Origin: Guadua angustifolia
Taxonomy: Eukaryota > Streptophyta > Magnoliopsida > Poales > Poaceae
Direction of reading: 5' to 3'
Length of the DNA: 64,000 bases
Assembly: GCA_036346375.1 (NCBI GenBank)
Contig: CM070504.1
Location: 10,041,890 to 10,105,889 of the forward strand
Numbering within the stretch: the first letter of the stretch is position 1; the number at the start of each line of letters is the position of its first letter. Positions 1 to 12,783 of this stretch are shown here, piece after piece. The translations under genes and the position numbers were made by a program. The notes under the pieces are model-generated. The model made no database searches, was not told the DNA's origin, and saw only the letters and a list, made by a program, of their open reading frames with translations.

Positions 1-3000
1 AAAGGAGGGCATAAATGTTCATAGCTCTCCAAAGAATTGCATTGCAATAAAAAAGAAGGCTAAATTAAGCACATTTATTATTATTCACAAATATAAAAGC
101 AGCAATGATGTACCACAACATCTATCTAAAAAGTTCCAATTAAGATTTTGTTGCAAGTGAGAGAGGTAAACACGGTGTCGGAAGATCAATCATCGGTACA
201 CTTTGGTAATTACATGTTTTTCTGCTAGTGTCCAATTTTTTGACAGATGACCATGATTTCACTAAATCACGTAATTTCAACGAAATTGTCATAGGAAATG
301 ATACTCATTGAAAAAAGTACTTCAACACTTGCCTTCGTAACAAAGAGTAGCCCTATATACGGTAGATAAGTGCTTTATATCAAGAAGTTCTAGTTGAATC
401 TTTTGGGAGCTTTATATCTCATACTGAGATAATATAAATTTCAGCAGATGTGGAATGACTTGTTGTAGGCTTAGTCACTTCAACCTTCTCAAATAACGCA
501 AGTGGGAACATTTAATGCATCATTGAATTATCACAAAAAGAAATAACAAAAATTGCAACACAACGTGTGATTAGTACACACTGTTTAAGGCGATTACATA
601 ATAGAGTTGTAATCTTAAGACCTAAAACACTGTTGAAGAAAAATATGGGTACAACACCAAGAGTAATTTGCAATTCATGGGTATACTTAAGTAGGGATTG
701 GACAACTAAAGGGATAAGTAATTATTGCTGATTTATCTCGAGAAAAAGAAAGAGAAATGGTTAATAATCAATTCATACAATTATTATTTCTAGAGACCAA
801 TTCAATCTAAAAAGAATGTAGCCCTAAGGCGAGAACAATGAAATGGGGTTTGTGACTAGATTTGCTATTACCTTTGTTCACATGCCAAGGGTGCTAGCGG
901 TTAGTGAAAGTGGTTGCTTTGGACGGTCTACTTCATCCACTATTATCCTTCTTTGCAATAAAATTATAAGAATTTCCCATCGATGAAGCGAAGTCTAAGT
1001 TTAAAGTCACTTTTCTTAACTTTAGTATTTTCATAAATTAGTATTTGTATAAATATTCAAGAACATCAATCAATCATACTATATATTAAAAATAAATTAA
1101 TTCTTGGTTGGAATAAGGTATAATAAAATGAAAACTACGGGTAGATTGGCCATGAGATATGGATTCAATTGATGAAGCACAGTGTGTAAAGCCTTAGATT
1201 AATGAAGAGTTACGACGGTCTACGCTCTCTAGATTACTAAAAGTAAAGGCTTAACCAAATAAACCAAGTGCAATGAGACAAAATCGAATCGAGAAAATAC
1301 TTACAATCATTCGGCATGTGCACACATGTAAAAATCGTAATTCTTTTGCTCTTGTTAGGTGCAAGTGTGATATGTGGTTAAGGTGCACTACGAGCTCTGT
1401 TGTTCTTGATACCCCAGCGGTGAGGGCCATGGCGTTGGTGGACTGCCATTTTGAACCTTGTCGAACTCCAAATCGCATAAGGTATGCCCAATGCAAGGAA
1501 CATATAGCCATGATTAACCATATTAAAACTTATAGCACCCCATATATATGGGTGAACATGAAGTAATGTGAGGTATACAGTACAAACATCAAGGCAAAAA
1601 TTATTGTGAATTGTGAAGTAGCTAAACTGTCCATAAGCAAGTTTAAGTAGGGATTGAACTCTCGCTCTCGATGGGTTTTAATTCAACATCATGAAGCTCA
1701 TTGGGTTTATCTTGTCCGTGATTCGAAACCAGTTCTTTTCTTCCATCCTCCTAGAGCAATGTTAATCAAAACAAAAGTTTATATAATGATGATAGCTTAA
1801 TAATCTTGTTGGTCCACCACGTAAGACTTTGGACGATCCATGCTATGAGCTCAACATGATGTGTGAAGAGTCTTTGAAAGGGTTACTGTTCAATGTCGAA
1901 ACAACGGTGTTTGTGTATCTCGATGGGCGAGATAACCCGAGAGATTATCGCCACTTGAGCCTTCATCATCCTCACCAATATTCTGATTGTACCAACAGAT
2001 CGGGGACATTTTAGTGGCTTATCAAGGTCACTTTGAAAGTTATTTCAAATATTTTTGGCGATAGTTTTGTGAACAATCAATCTTGTTGAGATTTAGAAAC
2101 TATACACTGTGGGATTTAGAAACTATACAATGTTTACATAAAAGGCAGACCTTAAAAATACAATGAATTCTTAAAAAAGGTAATACATTACAAATGATAA
2201 TTTTATTGTAGTCCCAATCTTCAACCCATCGACAAATAGCACAACGTTAGGTTGTCCATTTAGCATAGATGGACTATAAGAGTTTCTTTGCGGACATGAA
2301 ACAATCAATCGCATAAGGTCATGATGCAACAACTACACGACCCAACATAAACTCGAGAGCCAATGTACCTTGCAATTGTAGCAGCTCTTCTTTATTAATA
2401 CTTGGGGTAGAAGACTTGAAATTTCCACGGGAATATTGTCCAGTGCAGATAATTACAAAGAATGAACCATGCATATGTAGGTGTATATAAACATGTGTCG
2501 ATTTTTCATGTCTTTTAATAAAAAAGGTAGGTGTATATAAACATCCACAGATCATGTTCGACCGTGAGCGTTCAATTTGATGAAGGAAGGCTTACCAAGG
2601 TAATTAGTGGCTCCCGGTGCTCTTGATTTTAACACTCATTTTCCAATTCTTTTCCTTGATCCAATATGTCTCTCCCACTCACTCAGACTCATTATTCTTT
2701 CCTTGCAAAACTTACATTGACATAGTATCCGCAAGCAACAAAAATAACTCAAATACCAACAATGGTGCGGGATGCATATAACAAAATCGATGTAACATAA
2801 AGATCGCTAACAAGCTGTGGATTGGTTATCGATGCTTCTTGTCTCTACACAACATACCAATTCCATCACAAGTGACCCACAAAACAATCCTTTAAAGGTG
2901 GTTGATCTGAGAAGAACCACCTAGAAGTCCCTTGTTTATGCACCAACCATATATTAAATGACCAATTGCAAATACACAATGACTAGTCAAATTCCATAGC

Positions 3001-3700
3001 ATATGGCGCTACTCCATTACAGGTCAATTTTCAAGCCCAATAAATGAACCAAAAGAGAAAGTCTTGCTCCAAGAAAAATAACCACACACACACACACATT
3101 CAATAGTTTTTCCCTTTCTTCTCGAGCAATTAACATTATGCAATTTGTAGGTCCGAGTAAAATAAAACACATTAAAATCACACATAGAGTATTGGCAATT
3201 AAGCAAACTTAAACATGTAATATGAAGATACAATGGAAGATATGCCAAATGCTTACATGTGCTTCTCGAATAAATCTGAGCCTCCATTCCAAAGCGAGAA
3301 CAAGTACCATTTAGGGCAATTTTTTCTTTGAAGTGCTAGCACATCTGCAGAGACACATTAGAAAGCTGACATGCTTATTTATTCTAGTAGCCAACAAACG
3401 TCCATAGGCTGGAGGAAAAATAAAGAACTCACTCTGAACTTTTCGACGTGTTCATTTGTTCAACCGTCGATGCTATCTGGCATTTTGATTTGCAATCGGA
3501 CGAAATAATCGATATTTTCTAAATCCTCTGAAATAATGCTCATTCAAGAAAGCCTATCCATAGAAGCATTACATATAGATTTCATCACACAATTTCATAT
3601 TTAGTTGTCAAATTACTTGAGAGTTCACAGTTTATTACTCTGAAAATTACAGCTCGACATTGAACAAATCGACATTTTCAGATTTGTGATTTAGTTCTCA
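1..3700. other. Intergenic DNA, no gene recognised
   Basis: AT-rich sequence with only short open frames (under 100 codons) that resemble no family I know and show no linked splice sites. Two small direct repeats are visible. A unit reading GATTTAGAAACTATACA occurs twice near 2090-2135. The unit TAGGTGTATATAAACAT occurs near 2478 and again near 2527. I see no terminal inverted repeats or LTR ends. It may be decayed transposon DNA, but that is a guess. Confidence 0.5.
3083..3098. repeat. (CA)n microsatellite
   Basis: Eight uninterrupted CA dinucleotides in otherwise AT-rich intergenic DNA. Confidence 0.9.
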
Positions 3701-3749
3701 AATTGGAGGCTTTGATTTCACAAATCTAGTTGCTACCGAGATGATGGCC

Positions 3750-4640
3750 GCCCAAAACCCTAATCCACCAAAACCCTAATACATCGGAGCAGTCCATGCC
3801 ATTCAGATTGAAGAGGTAGTCACAGATCCAAGCGAGTCCATGCCATTTAGACTCCAAAATCCGGTTGCCATTCACACATTCACCAAAAATTTCAGATTTA
3901 AGAGGTAGTCACAGATCCAAGCTACCGACATGGTTGGTGCCCAAAACCCTAATCCACCAAATCGACAATAGATCCACGCAGTGCCGTCTAGCATTCACTC
4001 GAAAATCTGGTTGCCATCAAACATTCAACAAAAGTTTCGCGCGGAAATGTGGAAATGTACCTCGCGTGGACACATTTGTGGCCTCCGAACACGCCGGTGA
4101 TCAGACGCCAGCGCCTCTTCAAGACTCCTCGCCGCTTCTCGCTTCCCTTCCGTTGGCCCTTCCGTCGCATACGTCGTTATCGCCACCGATTCATGTTTGC
4201 TCCCGCTTTTCCTTCGAAGGCTACAAGACGCTTCTCAACCGCTCGTCGCGTCGAGGGAAAGGAGAGACGCGAAGCGGCAGGCGGCGGAGCGAACGCGCCG
4301 GCGATGGGCGGAGGGGGAACGGACTAAGGCGGGATTAGGCGATTAGTGCGGAGGTGGGGAGAAAAGATTGCGCGATTAGTGCGGGCTTGGTGCGATTAGG
4401 CGGAGGAGGCGGCGCGATTAGGATGGGAGGGAGGCGGAGGAGGCGGGCGCGATTGGGAGGAGGAGGAGGACCTGCGGACAGCACGAATGGGGAACGAGAC
4501 GGGGTAAGCGGCGTGATTGGGGGGTTCGGCGCGATCTGTGCGGGGCGGGGGAGGGGACCAGTTGCGGGATTTGTCATGAGATTATCAGATAGGTGGATGA
4601 ACCAAGTGATTTGGACCATCGGATTCGATGAAGTGGTCTG
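3750..4640. other. Telo-box and CpG-rich segment, possible promoter or 5' gene remnant
   Basis: The motif AAACCCTAAT occurs near 3756, 3770 and 3943. Blocks of about 30-45 bp (the telo-box block and a block reading GAGGTAGTCACAGATCCAAG) are each present twice between 3740 and 3965, so part of the segment is a local duplication. From about 4050 the composition becomes GC- and CpG-rich, with the octamer GCGATTAG repeated at least four times between 4338 and 4431. AAACCCTA telo-boxes and a GC-rich leader are common at plant promoters, but no downstream coding exon can be joined to it on either strand. The open frames across it overlap one another in several frames and look like a GC-composition effect. 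Confidence 0.3.
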
Positions 4641-5900
4641 AGAAAACATCTTAGCGCTTGATTTTGAGGAAGGGGGATTTTTGGGTGCACATATTAGGGT
4701 GGATAGAGGAAAAGTACTCTCTGTGGAGGCAAAAGACTGTGTAGATGACTGTGTGGATGTAAAAAAGTTTTAACTGGTGAATTATAAAGGTGTTTAGATG
4801 TGGCACTGTATAGACAGCAGGCCTAAGCTGTTGTAGCCTTGGCCTACAAATCTTGCTGGGTTGGGCCAAAGTTCAGCGCCTTGACCGTAATTTGAAGTAC
4901 ACTTGGCCATCATCTAGGTGTCGACGTGTAGAGTGCGGAAAACTCATCGTCGGTGAGGTCGCGTGGGATCTTCAAGCTCGTACGGCCTTTCTTTGATGGC
5001 TTCTTCCTTTACTGGGAGCGGAAGATTTTGCTGGCTTTCTTCGATGACGAGGGCTAAATATTGCAACTCCGAATGAATTGCTATAAAAGAAAAAAAACCA
5101 AATAAATTCTGGTGTGCTTGAAGCAGGTAATGCCTTCACACCGGTTGTTTTCTTTTATCCGACGACAACATTCAAGTTTTGCTTAAGCTTTATTCGGCTA
5201 TCGTTTGGAGCTTTATTTTTCTTCGTGAGACGAACTGTTAAAGGTTTTAAGCTCTCTGTTGCATCGCTGGAGCATTACTAGCAACAGAAAATATTTTGCT
5301 TTTCGCTACAATTTTTGTTCTCTTTGGAGTCATATCTAATCTTGAGTGCAAGTAGAACCCACGTACTGACATGGTTCAAGTAAATCATGTTGACTTGGCT
5401 GCAGTTGCAAATTTGCTTCTTTTTTCCGTTGCTAATTCGGTATCATCGCAAAACCACATGCAATCAAAAGAGAGCAATAGAATAGTGTCAAGAAAAAACT
5501 ATTCTTGATGCAATACTTTGTACGCAATTAAATGGCTGCAACCTGCTATTGTTTCAAGAATTGAAGATGGAATTGATGATTGTATGTATCTAGCTATGTG
5601 CTCGTGCGTTGCAACGGAAACTCGATTTACAATAAAAAAATTATTTGCAAAGAGCACTAACCTTGTCTGAATAATAATGTTCACTTCGAATGTGCAATGG
5701 TTAGATGTTTAAATTAATTCATCAAAGCATACAAATTCCAAGCACCTACTTACAAACTCGACTTAAAATTAACTTTAATTTCATAAACTTAAATAATAAC
5801 ATCACAACACTTAGGATAGTAAATTTATAACGCCATAATTCGAGATCGATCGATCGATGCATCACCTGCTGCCATATGGACGGAAATGCATTTAAGAGGT
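4641..5900. other. Intergenic DNA, nothing recognised
   Basis: Mixed-composition sequence without a convincing open frame, inverted repeat or LTR end. A short GATC tandem run lies near 5844-5858. Confidence 0.5.
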
Positions 5901-5919
5901 AGGCGTCATCCGTATATGG

Positions 5920-6226
5920 TTGCTACCATCAGCGACGTGCGTGGCTCGTACGCTTTGCTTCGGCCATACCATAGCTCCACCCTATGAACCAGCTCCACCG
6001 CCTCCTGACCTCCCCCGCGATCGCCTCCCTCAACCTATTGACATCATCCACCGCGGCGAGCTCCAGCAGTGTCACCAGTTTATCTCACCGCCCACCACTG
6101 ACGACCTACCCCTGCACTGCATTGACGAGATCAGGAAGGTCATCCATTACCTCTGCTCAATGGATAAGCTCAATATATCTGCAAGAGAGGCAAAAAGCAA
6201 TGGGGTTATATAGATTCAGCAACTGA
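5920..6226 (+). other. Proline/serine-rich open frames, possible gene fragment
   Basis: Two overlapping plus-strand frames (5920-6213, 97 codons; 5984-6226, 80 codons) cross a locally GC-rich patch. Neither product matches a family I recognise. No splice-linked partner exon is apparent, and having two open frames at once suggests composition rather than selection. It could be a fragment captured by a transposon. Confidence 0.2.
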
Positions 6227-6429
6227 GGAGATATCTATGGAATCCAAATTAAGAAATTGTCGAATAAAGAAGGCAACAAAACGGAAAGAAGCGAGAAGAG
6301 ACCCAACTTCATGAATCGAAACTCTGTTTCCTTCGGAAGGGAATCGATCAATCCAATCCGAAAATCACCGGGAGCAATCATCGTCGATTAGAATGCCAGA
6401 TCAATAGAAGAAAAGAAAAGCAATAAATG

Positions 6430-7433
6430 AGTCATGCATATTCATTTACCTTTGAAGGATCAAGTTAGCCTAGGGGGTGAATAGGCAACTTTTCAAGATT
6501 TCAGAATTATTCACAGAATAAATATCTTTGCTTAAGTACTTTAGTTACTAGATTCAAGTGATAAAAAATAAAGCACAGATAACTAAAAGGCAGCGAAAAA
6601 TTATAACTAAAAGGCAGCGAAAAATTATCACAAAAGCAAGAATTTGCACAAGAGACACCAGAATTTATCCTGTGGTTCAGAGCCAACCTCCTACTCCACG
6701 TTAGAGCACTTCTCTCGAAATATAACTCCTCCAAAGCCAGTCGCAGTAGCTTTGGTCTCCACTAGGGCGATTCTTTCACCACTTCGGTGAGGTGAGTCCT
6801 AACCTCTTCACAACAAGTGGTGGCCTTCCACAATCTCTTTTGGACAGATCGCACCAACACCTCCTCCAAGCCGTCTAGGAACACTTAGTTTTAAGAGTAA
6901 TAGACTATCTACAAGCCCTGTCTCTTGGTTCATTAGCACATCACTTAACTAGACTAAACTTGAAGCCAAACACTTAAAAGTGTCAAATTTTGGAGTTTAA
7001 AGATGAAGCACAGTCTCCTTGACGGAATGGAAGCTCAAGAATGCTAAAATATCAAGAAGATCAAAAGATGTTCAAAAATTTTATAGTAGGAAGGCTCAGG
7101 AAATGTTTATATAGCAATTTGAGCTGAAAATAGCCGTTACACCTACCATAGGAGCCGTTGGGACATGTCAAACTATAAAAAACAGACTAACACATTTTCC
7201 ACGGACTTAGCAAAAATTGGACATAGCAAAAATTGGTTTAGAGATTAGTTCTTTGTACTCCGGACTAATGTTGTTGAACATCTTTGCTTGGTCCGGTGTA
7301 CATATGATTTCAGAATATTTTGGTCCGGCAAAAGATGTGAACTTGTACATGTGCGCTGGACCGAAAAATTTGGTCTGCAGTAGAAGGATTTCAAGGAAGT
7401 TTATACTAACGGACTTTTTGAAATCAGAGATAT
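6430..7433. repeat. Dispersed grass repeat (GTGAATAGGC family), copy 1
   Basis: The segment contains the string GTGAATAGGC near 6478, ACCTCCTCCAAGC near 6860 and several GGTCCGG/GGACCG motifs in 7290-7365. The same motifs recur in the same order at 48510, 50550 and 50890, so these are two diverged copies of one non-coding repeat. A short duplication (AACTAAAAGGCAGCGAAAAATTA) is present at about 6585-6625. It ends abruptly at about 7433, where gypsy gag coding sequence begins. The class of the repeat is not clear to me. Confidence 0.55.
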
Positions 7434-7814
7434 CTCGCGGTCATCGCACTGGGCCAGCTGAAGCTTCTTCTCAATATCTCTCAACCAATCATCTGCCTCC
7501 AAGGGTTCACCAGCTCCCGAGAAGGTAGGCGGTCTGGTCCTCATGAACTCTCCAAGCTTCGTTGAAATTTGGCTCTTGTGTTGGCGCTTGGTCTTTGGCT
7601 GCCGATTGTTCACCATGTTACGAGCAAGGGCTTGCAAAATTGAAGTCAGATCGCCATCATTCTTGCATATCGCCATCCGAGGTTGAAGCGGCGGCGACGG
7701 CAATTCTTGCTCGACTCTGCGTCTTTGCTCTAAGGAATCATCTTTGCTCTTGTGGCCTTTGCCCGCCACGACCACGACCACGGCCTCTGCCTCTGCGACC
7801 AGCTCCACGACCAC
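7434..7814 (-). pseudogene. Ty3/gypsy gag fragment (5' part only)
   Basis: The minus-strand frame encodes the N-terminal half of a plant gypsy Gag. It has a low-complexity start, then a conserved block that includes RTRPPTFSGAGEPLEADDWL and ends at QCDDRE. This is the typical retrotransposon gag region preceding the capsid-like domain. Reading stops matching after CDDRE at about 7434, where the unrelated repeat to the left begins, so the rest of gag and all of pol are gone. Downstream on the plus map are a 5' untranslated region, a primer-binding site (8344-8357) and a long LTR, in the order expected for a minus-strand element. The upstream N-terminal boundary is uncertain because another frame (7730-7912) overlaps. 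Confidence 0.75.
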
Positions 7815-8343
7815 TCCCCTGACTTTCCATCTGAAGCAACGGCCAAGGAAAAGTTAGCTACAGATGAGAGGGAAAAAGCAAAAGATAAGGAAACTAGAGA
7901 GGAGGTAGCCATTCCAAGGCAAAACAGTCAACAAAAACTCCAACGAAAGGTGGTTGCAGCACAATGCCTAGGGCAAGTGTACAACACACCCAGCAAGCAA
8001 GCAATAGAAATCCAAATAAACTCCGACTACTAAGCAAAGAAGGGGTGACATGGCACTAATAACTTATTCTTCATAGGGATCCTTTTGAGTGATCTTCCGT
8101 CTACTTGATCCTTCTAGCAATCCTTCCACCGGTCTCACAGACGATCGAAGACTTAGAGAAATTTCAGGAGATAAGATCAAATTGAATTCTCAAAATAATG
8201 TTTCAGCAAAGGGAAGAGATAGAAACCTAAGAATAAGGCAAGAGGAGACAACTAGTAAATACCAATTTGTTGGTTTGATTTAGAAAATAATTTTTGAAAT
8301 TCTAAAAGACCATTCTATCTAGGGTTGCGACCTACAGTCGATA

Positions 8344-8357
8344 TGGCTCTGATACCA
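8344..8357 (-). other. Primer-binding site of truncated gypsy element
   Basis: Read on the minus strand, TGGTATCAGAGCCA matches the 3' end of plant initiator methionine tRNA. It begins 4 bases beyond the end of the adjacent LTR, as usual for a plant LTR retrotransposon. Confidence 0.85.
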
Positions 8358-8584
8358 CCTTTGTAGGGACCCGGATTACCGTCCGACCCTCAGTGTTTTA
8401 CCGTGCTAGTCCAGAACAGCTAGCACACACACAAGGAAACGATGATGATGATACAGACATATCACGAGTAATTAACAGTAAATAAGCAAAAGAGAGTAAA
8501 CATCATCATCACATTATTACAAGTATCGAGCCTTACGGCTTAAGTGAGTAAGTAGCAACAAAAAGAGCCAATCAGTATGCCCAC

Positions 8585-9061
8585 TAGGGATGGCAAAATT
8601 ACCTATGGGTTCGGGTACCTGTGGGTACCCGACCCGATGGGTTCGGGTATGGGTTTGATTTCAGACCCGCGGGTTTCAAATTTCGGGTTCGGGTTTGGGT
8701 TCGGGTTCGGTTCTGTTCGCATTGTGGGTACCTATGGTACCGAATTAATTAATATAAATTAAAAATAATGGAAGGTTAATTCAAGATTTTCAAGCATCGT
8801 TCGAGATGTAAGATGCGTAACTTTCATGATTATATACACCATATATTTTTCCTTTAAACATAGAAATTACAAATGAATTGATTGACAATTGATGGTTGAA
8901 AATTTGATTGTGAGGTGAATTTAATTTGGTTTGGTACCCATCGGGTTCGGTATGGGCGTGGTATGTACCGTGAGAGATTTCGGGTTTGGATTCGAGTATG
9001 AATTTGGGTTCGGGTTGGATGCGGGAGGTGTACCTACCATACCCATTGATTGCCATCCCTA
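8585..9061. mobile_element. hAT-type non-autonomous element 1 (477 bp)
   Basis: The ends are TAGGGATGGCAA and its exact inverse TTGCCATCCCTA. The flanks carry an exact 8-bp duplication, ATGCCCAC, at 8577-8584 and 9062-9069. An 8-bp duplication with T/CAGGG-type termini is diagnostic of hAT transposons. The interior has no transposase and is rich in GGGTTCGGGT repeats near both ends. It is inserted in the long gypsy LTR. Confidence 0.92.
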
Positions 9062-10293
9062 ATGCCCACAGCAACCGATCGATACGCTCCTAGAAGTTCG
9101 GTCATCCTCCTCTTCAAAGCCTTCACCGCAGATGTCGAGCGGTGGAATGAGCTCTTGGATAGCTATATCGATCTCCTCATCGCTTTATGGAATAAGCGAC
9201 CCATGAATGAAAAGCGAGGGTGAGTATGCAACATACTCCGCAAGTCTTGGAAACTTAATGCAAATAATTAAATGCAAGGCTTGAACAAAGGAAGGCATAT
9301 AGGGTTCATTTTGCATAAAGCAGGAATTTAAAATGAAATACAAATAATAATTTCATAAAGCAGCATTTAACGAAAAGTAAACAGCATAATTAATTAAATT
9401 TGAAGTATAATAGTTTTTCAAGTTCCAACCACCTAGTTGGCTCCAACCGCCAAACTAAAATCCGGGAGTTCCAACCACTCACGGATTCCCAAACCACATT
9501 TTCAATTAAACCAAAATCATCATTTTTCTATTTAAAACCAAAACCATAAAATCTACTATGTGAAAGCGTTCCACGCCTGCCCTTAACCGTGGGCACGGCT
9601 ACTCAAGTAGTTTTAACTCGGCAGAGATTGTACACTTTACCCACAAGACATGATCGACTCTTGTTGCCTAACACACTTTCTTTGGTGTGCCGGCAGAGGG
9701 AGATCATGACAAGGTCTTTACAATGCACGACACCGCTACCAACTTCGCCCGCTAAGGTTTCACCGCTGTTAGGGCTAAATCCGCCCATTACAGAGGCCCC
9801 CTCTTGCGCCTTGCAAGGGTCTACCCGACACCCCACTCAACCCAATGGCGAAGCCGATAACGACACGTACAAATTACTTAGCCAGGTCGTACCCATATAG
9901 ACTTGTGGTTGTACTGTATAGCATGGTCCAAGGTAACACACGACCGGTCTTTAATTGACTGGGGCGGAACAATCACATTCCAAAATTTTGTGCATCCCAC
10001 ACCCACCATACAACCATCCACCCCGGTCTAAACTATTTTTCACTTTTATTTTCAATTAAATAACAGCAACACCAATTGCCATAATTTCACAATTTAAATT
10101 TTGAAACAAGTTTGAAAGAATTTCCATAATGGTAAGGTACCGAAGTGATTAAGCATGGCTAAGCAATTTCTACCGTCCCATACCAAATTGATTACCATTA
10201 ATTACAGTAATTAATTTTCCTAGTGTGTCAATGGTTGTCAAGATTAATATCAATGTGGGCATAACAAGATGGAATATAACTAAACATTAAAAC

Positions 10294-11609
10294 TAGGGGT
10301 GCAACTGGAACGGATATTTTCCGACCGACCGACCAAATCAATTCGGATAGAGATTTGAATAGTTTTTCGGATATTCGAAGAATTTTTAGGATCTGATATC
10401 GGATAAGGATAATTATCTTGGATAAGGATACGGATACGGATAGTAATTATCCGACGGATCAGAATATCCGAGTTTATAATCGATAATATCCGGATATAAA
10501 ATATGGATATTATCCAAAACTTTAAAGACTTCTCCAAGGCGTGAGTCTCAGAACTCTCCAATCAAAGAGCACCAGTCACCAGAGTCTGGAGGCACTAGTA
10601 CCAGTGTACCAATACCACTCTTGGTACTCTACCAGTACCAGTGCTAACTGCCAAGTGCCAAGTACTAACTACCATTCTACCAAGTGCCACACTGCCACTG
10701 CCAAAGTGCTAACGCCAAGTGCACCACAGCTTGATCGCGGTGCTAAACCAAAATTTACGCGTGCTTCAGTACTTCCGGTTTGTCCAATGGCGCCAAAGCC
10801 AAAACTAAAGGCAATGTGACAACATCACGAAAGGACCCAAAACCAAAAACATAAAATCCCTAATCCATCATTCGTGCTCTCTTTCTCTATCTCTATTTTC
10901 TACTAGTCTGATAGTCTCTCTCCTCTAAAATCCCTAATCCAAACAAAACCTAGCTGAGCTGAGTGGCTTGAGTTGAGGAGGCACCGAGGCGGCACCGGCG
11001 GTCCGGTGCACTCCTAAGGTGGTGTCGTGGACAAGTGCCAAATGGTGCACTGGTGGACTAGTTGTGTTATTATCTTACGTCGTACATGCATACACCTAAC
11101 TGGTTAAGTAGACTAGAATTAGTAGTGCATAAATTTGATATATGGTATTATATGATTCTACCATGTTTACCTTACTAGTTTGTGACTTCTAATTTGCTAG
11201 TGCCATTGTCTTTGATAATTCTATTATGACTCTACATTTAGCTTTTATATAATCTCTAGTGCGTTCATTATTAATTCTTAATTATGTACAATGCAACTAT
11301 AGTAAATTCTTGTACTATTTTCTTCACATTTTGTCAATAATTATTCATAACTCATAAGTAATCTACCATTCAATTATGTTACATGTGCAATAAATGATCT
11401 ATATTTTTGTGTATTATCAGGCTAAAAATATTCGCACTGTATTGAATCCGATGCAGTATTCGCCGATTCGTAAGTGATAGTATCCGGTATTATTCGCATT
11501 CGTATTCACATCCGACACCATTTGTATCGGACTTTGTATTCGATAAAAAATATGGATACGGATACGTGATGAACAATATCCGACCGTATCCGATCCGATT
11601 ACATCCCTA
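10294..11609. mobile_element. hAT-type non-autonomous element 2 (1316 bp)
   Basis: The left end reads TAGGGGTGCAA and the right end, inverted, TAGGGATGTAA. The 8-bp duplication ATTAAAAC is exact at 10286-10293 and 11610-11617. The subterminal regions on both sides are full of GGATAC/GGATAT (or inverse) repeats, as in elements 3 and 4. The interior carries short degenerate ACCAGTACCAG-type repeats (10570-10720) and no transposase domain. It is also inserted in the gypsy LTR. Confidence 0.9.
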
Positions 11610-12769
11610 ATTAAAACGGCATTAAAGTACGGTACGCAAAGTAATAAGCATGCAATAGTTTAAAACAAAATAATATTTTCATAAACTTGGGATCAATATG
11701 GTTAAGGAAGACTTGCCTTCGGCGCCTCCCGCTGGATCTATCTCTGCCGAAAGATCCGCTCGCTCCTCAACTGCGTCGTCTACACGTAAATCGAGAACAA
11801 CAAATAAATAAAACAAAATCAAATAAAAACCAAAAATTCAAAATAATGACACCAGCACATAGAGCATGATTTTAGATGAATTTAGAAATTTGAAGCGTTC
11901 GAATCGGAGTTCGAACGGAGGAGAACGGGCTCTCGGAAGTCTCACGAGAGAGAAAATCAGAAAATTAACAGGAGGTGACATGTGTCAAGCGCTGATTGGT
12001 TGGATTCGGATATTCAGGAAAATCACAGAAAAAGGAGAAAAACTCATGCGGCTGACAAATGGGACCCACGCGTCAGCGACTTGGCTCACGACGGACTCGG
12101 CTCACGGTTGGAAACATGGGGCGATGTGGCAAAACGCGGCGACGACGTGGCTTGCACGTGGCACCACGTGCGGCTACGTGGGCGGCTGGCGACGAGGTGG
12201 CACACACGTGGCTGGCACGCGGTGCCATGGGGCGGCTGACTCGGCGCGGCCCGATGACATGGACAGCCACGCGGGAGACTAGGGTTGCGGTGGCGCTGAC
12301 ACGGCAGCTACGCAGGAGGTGACGAGGCGGCTTACCGGGCGTGATGCGGCGCGGATCTGAGCGTTGAAAGGTGATCCGGCGGTGACGAAGCGAAGGCGCG
12401 GCGGGGAAAGACGTGGCCAACACCGAAGCGTGGATGGAAGATCGGACGGCCGGGTTCAACGGAGGAGATCGACGGCGGGGTAGCGGCGCTAACACACCGG
12501 AGACGAAAACGAAGACCTGGCAAACGGCGAAAAAGGACTGGATCAGGCTCGAAACATGGTGGAATCTAAAGAGTATAGTGCGGAGAACTCATTGGTACCA
12601 AAGTTCACGGTTGAGACTCACCGACGGTGGAGATACAAGGCGGAGAAGGTCTCGAGCTTCGTTGTGAACTCCGGCGAGGGCTAACGGCGTAACGGCGGCG
12701 CCTCCGGTGGAATGGGTAGGGCCAGGAGATGCGGCGCGAGGTGGCAAACCTAGGAAGGTGTGCGGCGCC

Positions 12770-12783
12770 GACTTATATAGCCT
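12770..12783 (-). promoter_or_regulatory. TATA box of the gypsy LTR
   Basis: The minus strand reads GGCTATATAAGTCGG inside a GC-rich LTR segment, in the right orientation to drive the minus-strand gag of this element. No start site can be assigned from sequence alone. Confidence 0.5.

Noticed and set aside
1251..1566. Opposing frames of 86 and 97 codons
   Set aside because: They overlap on opposite strands and have no similarity or splice context; they were treated as chance.
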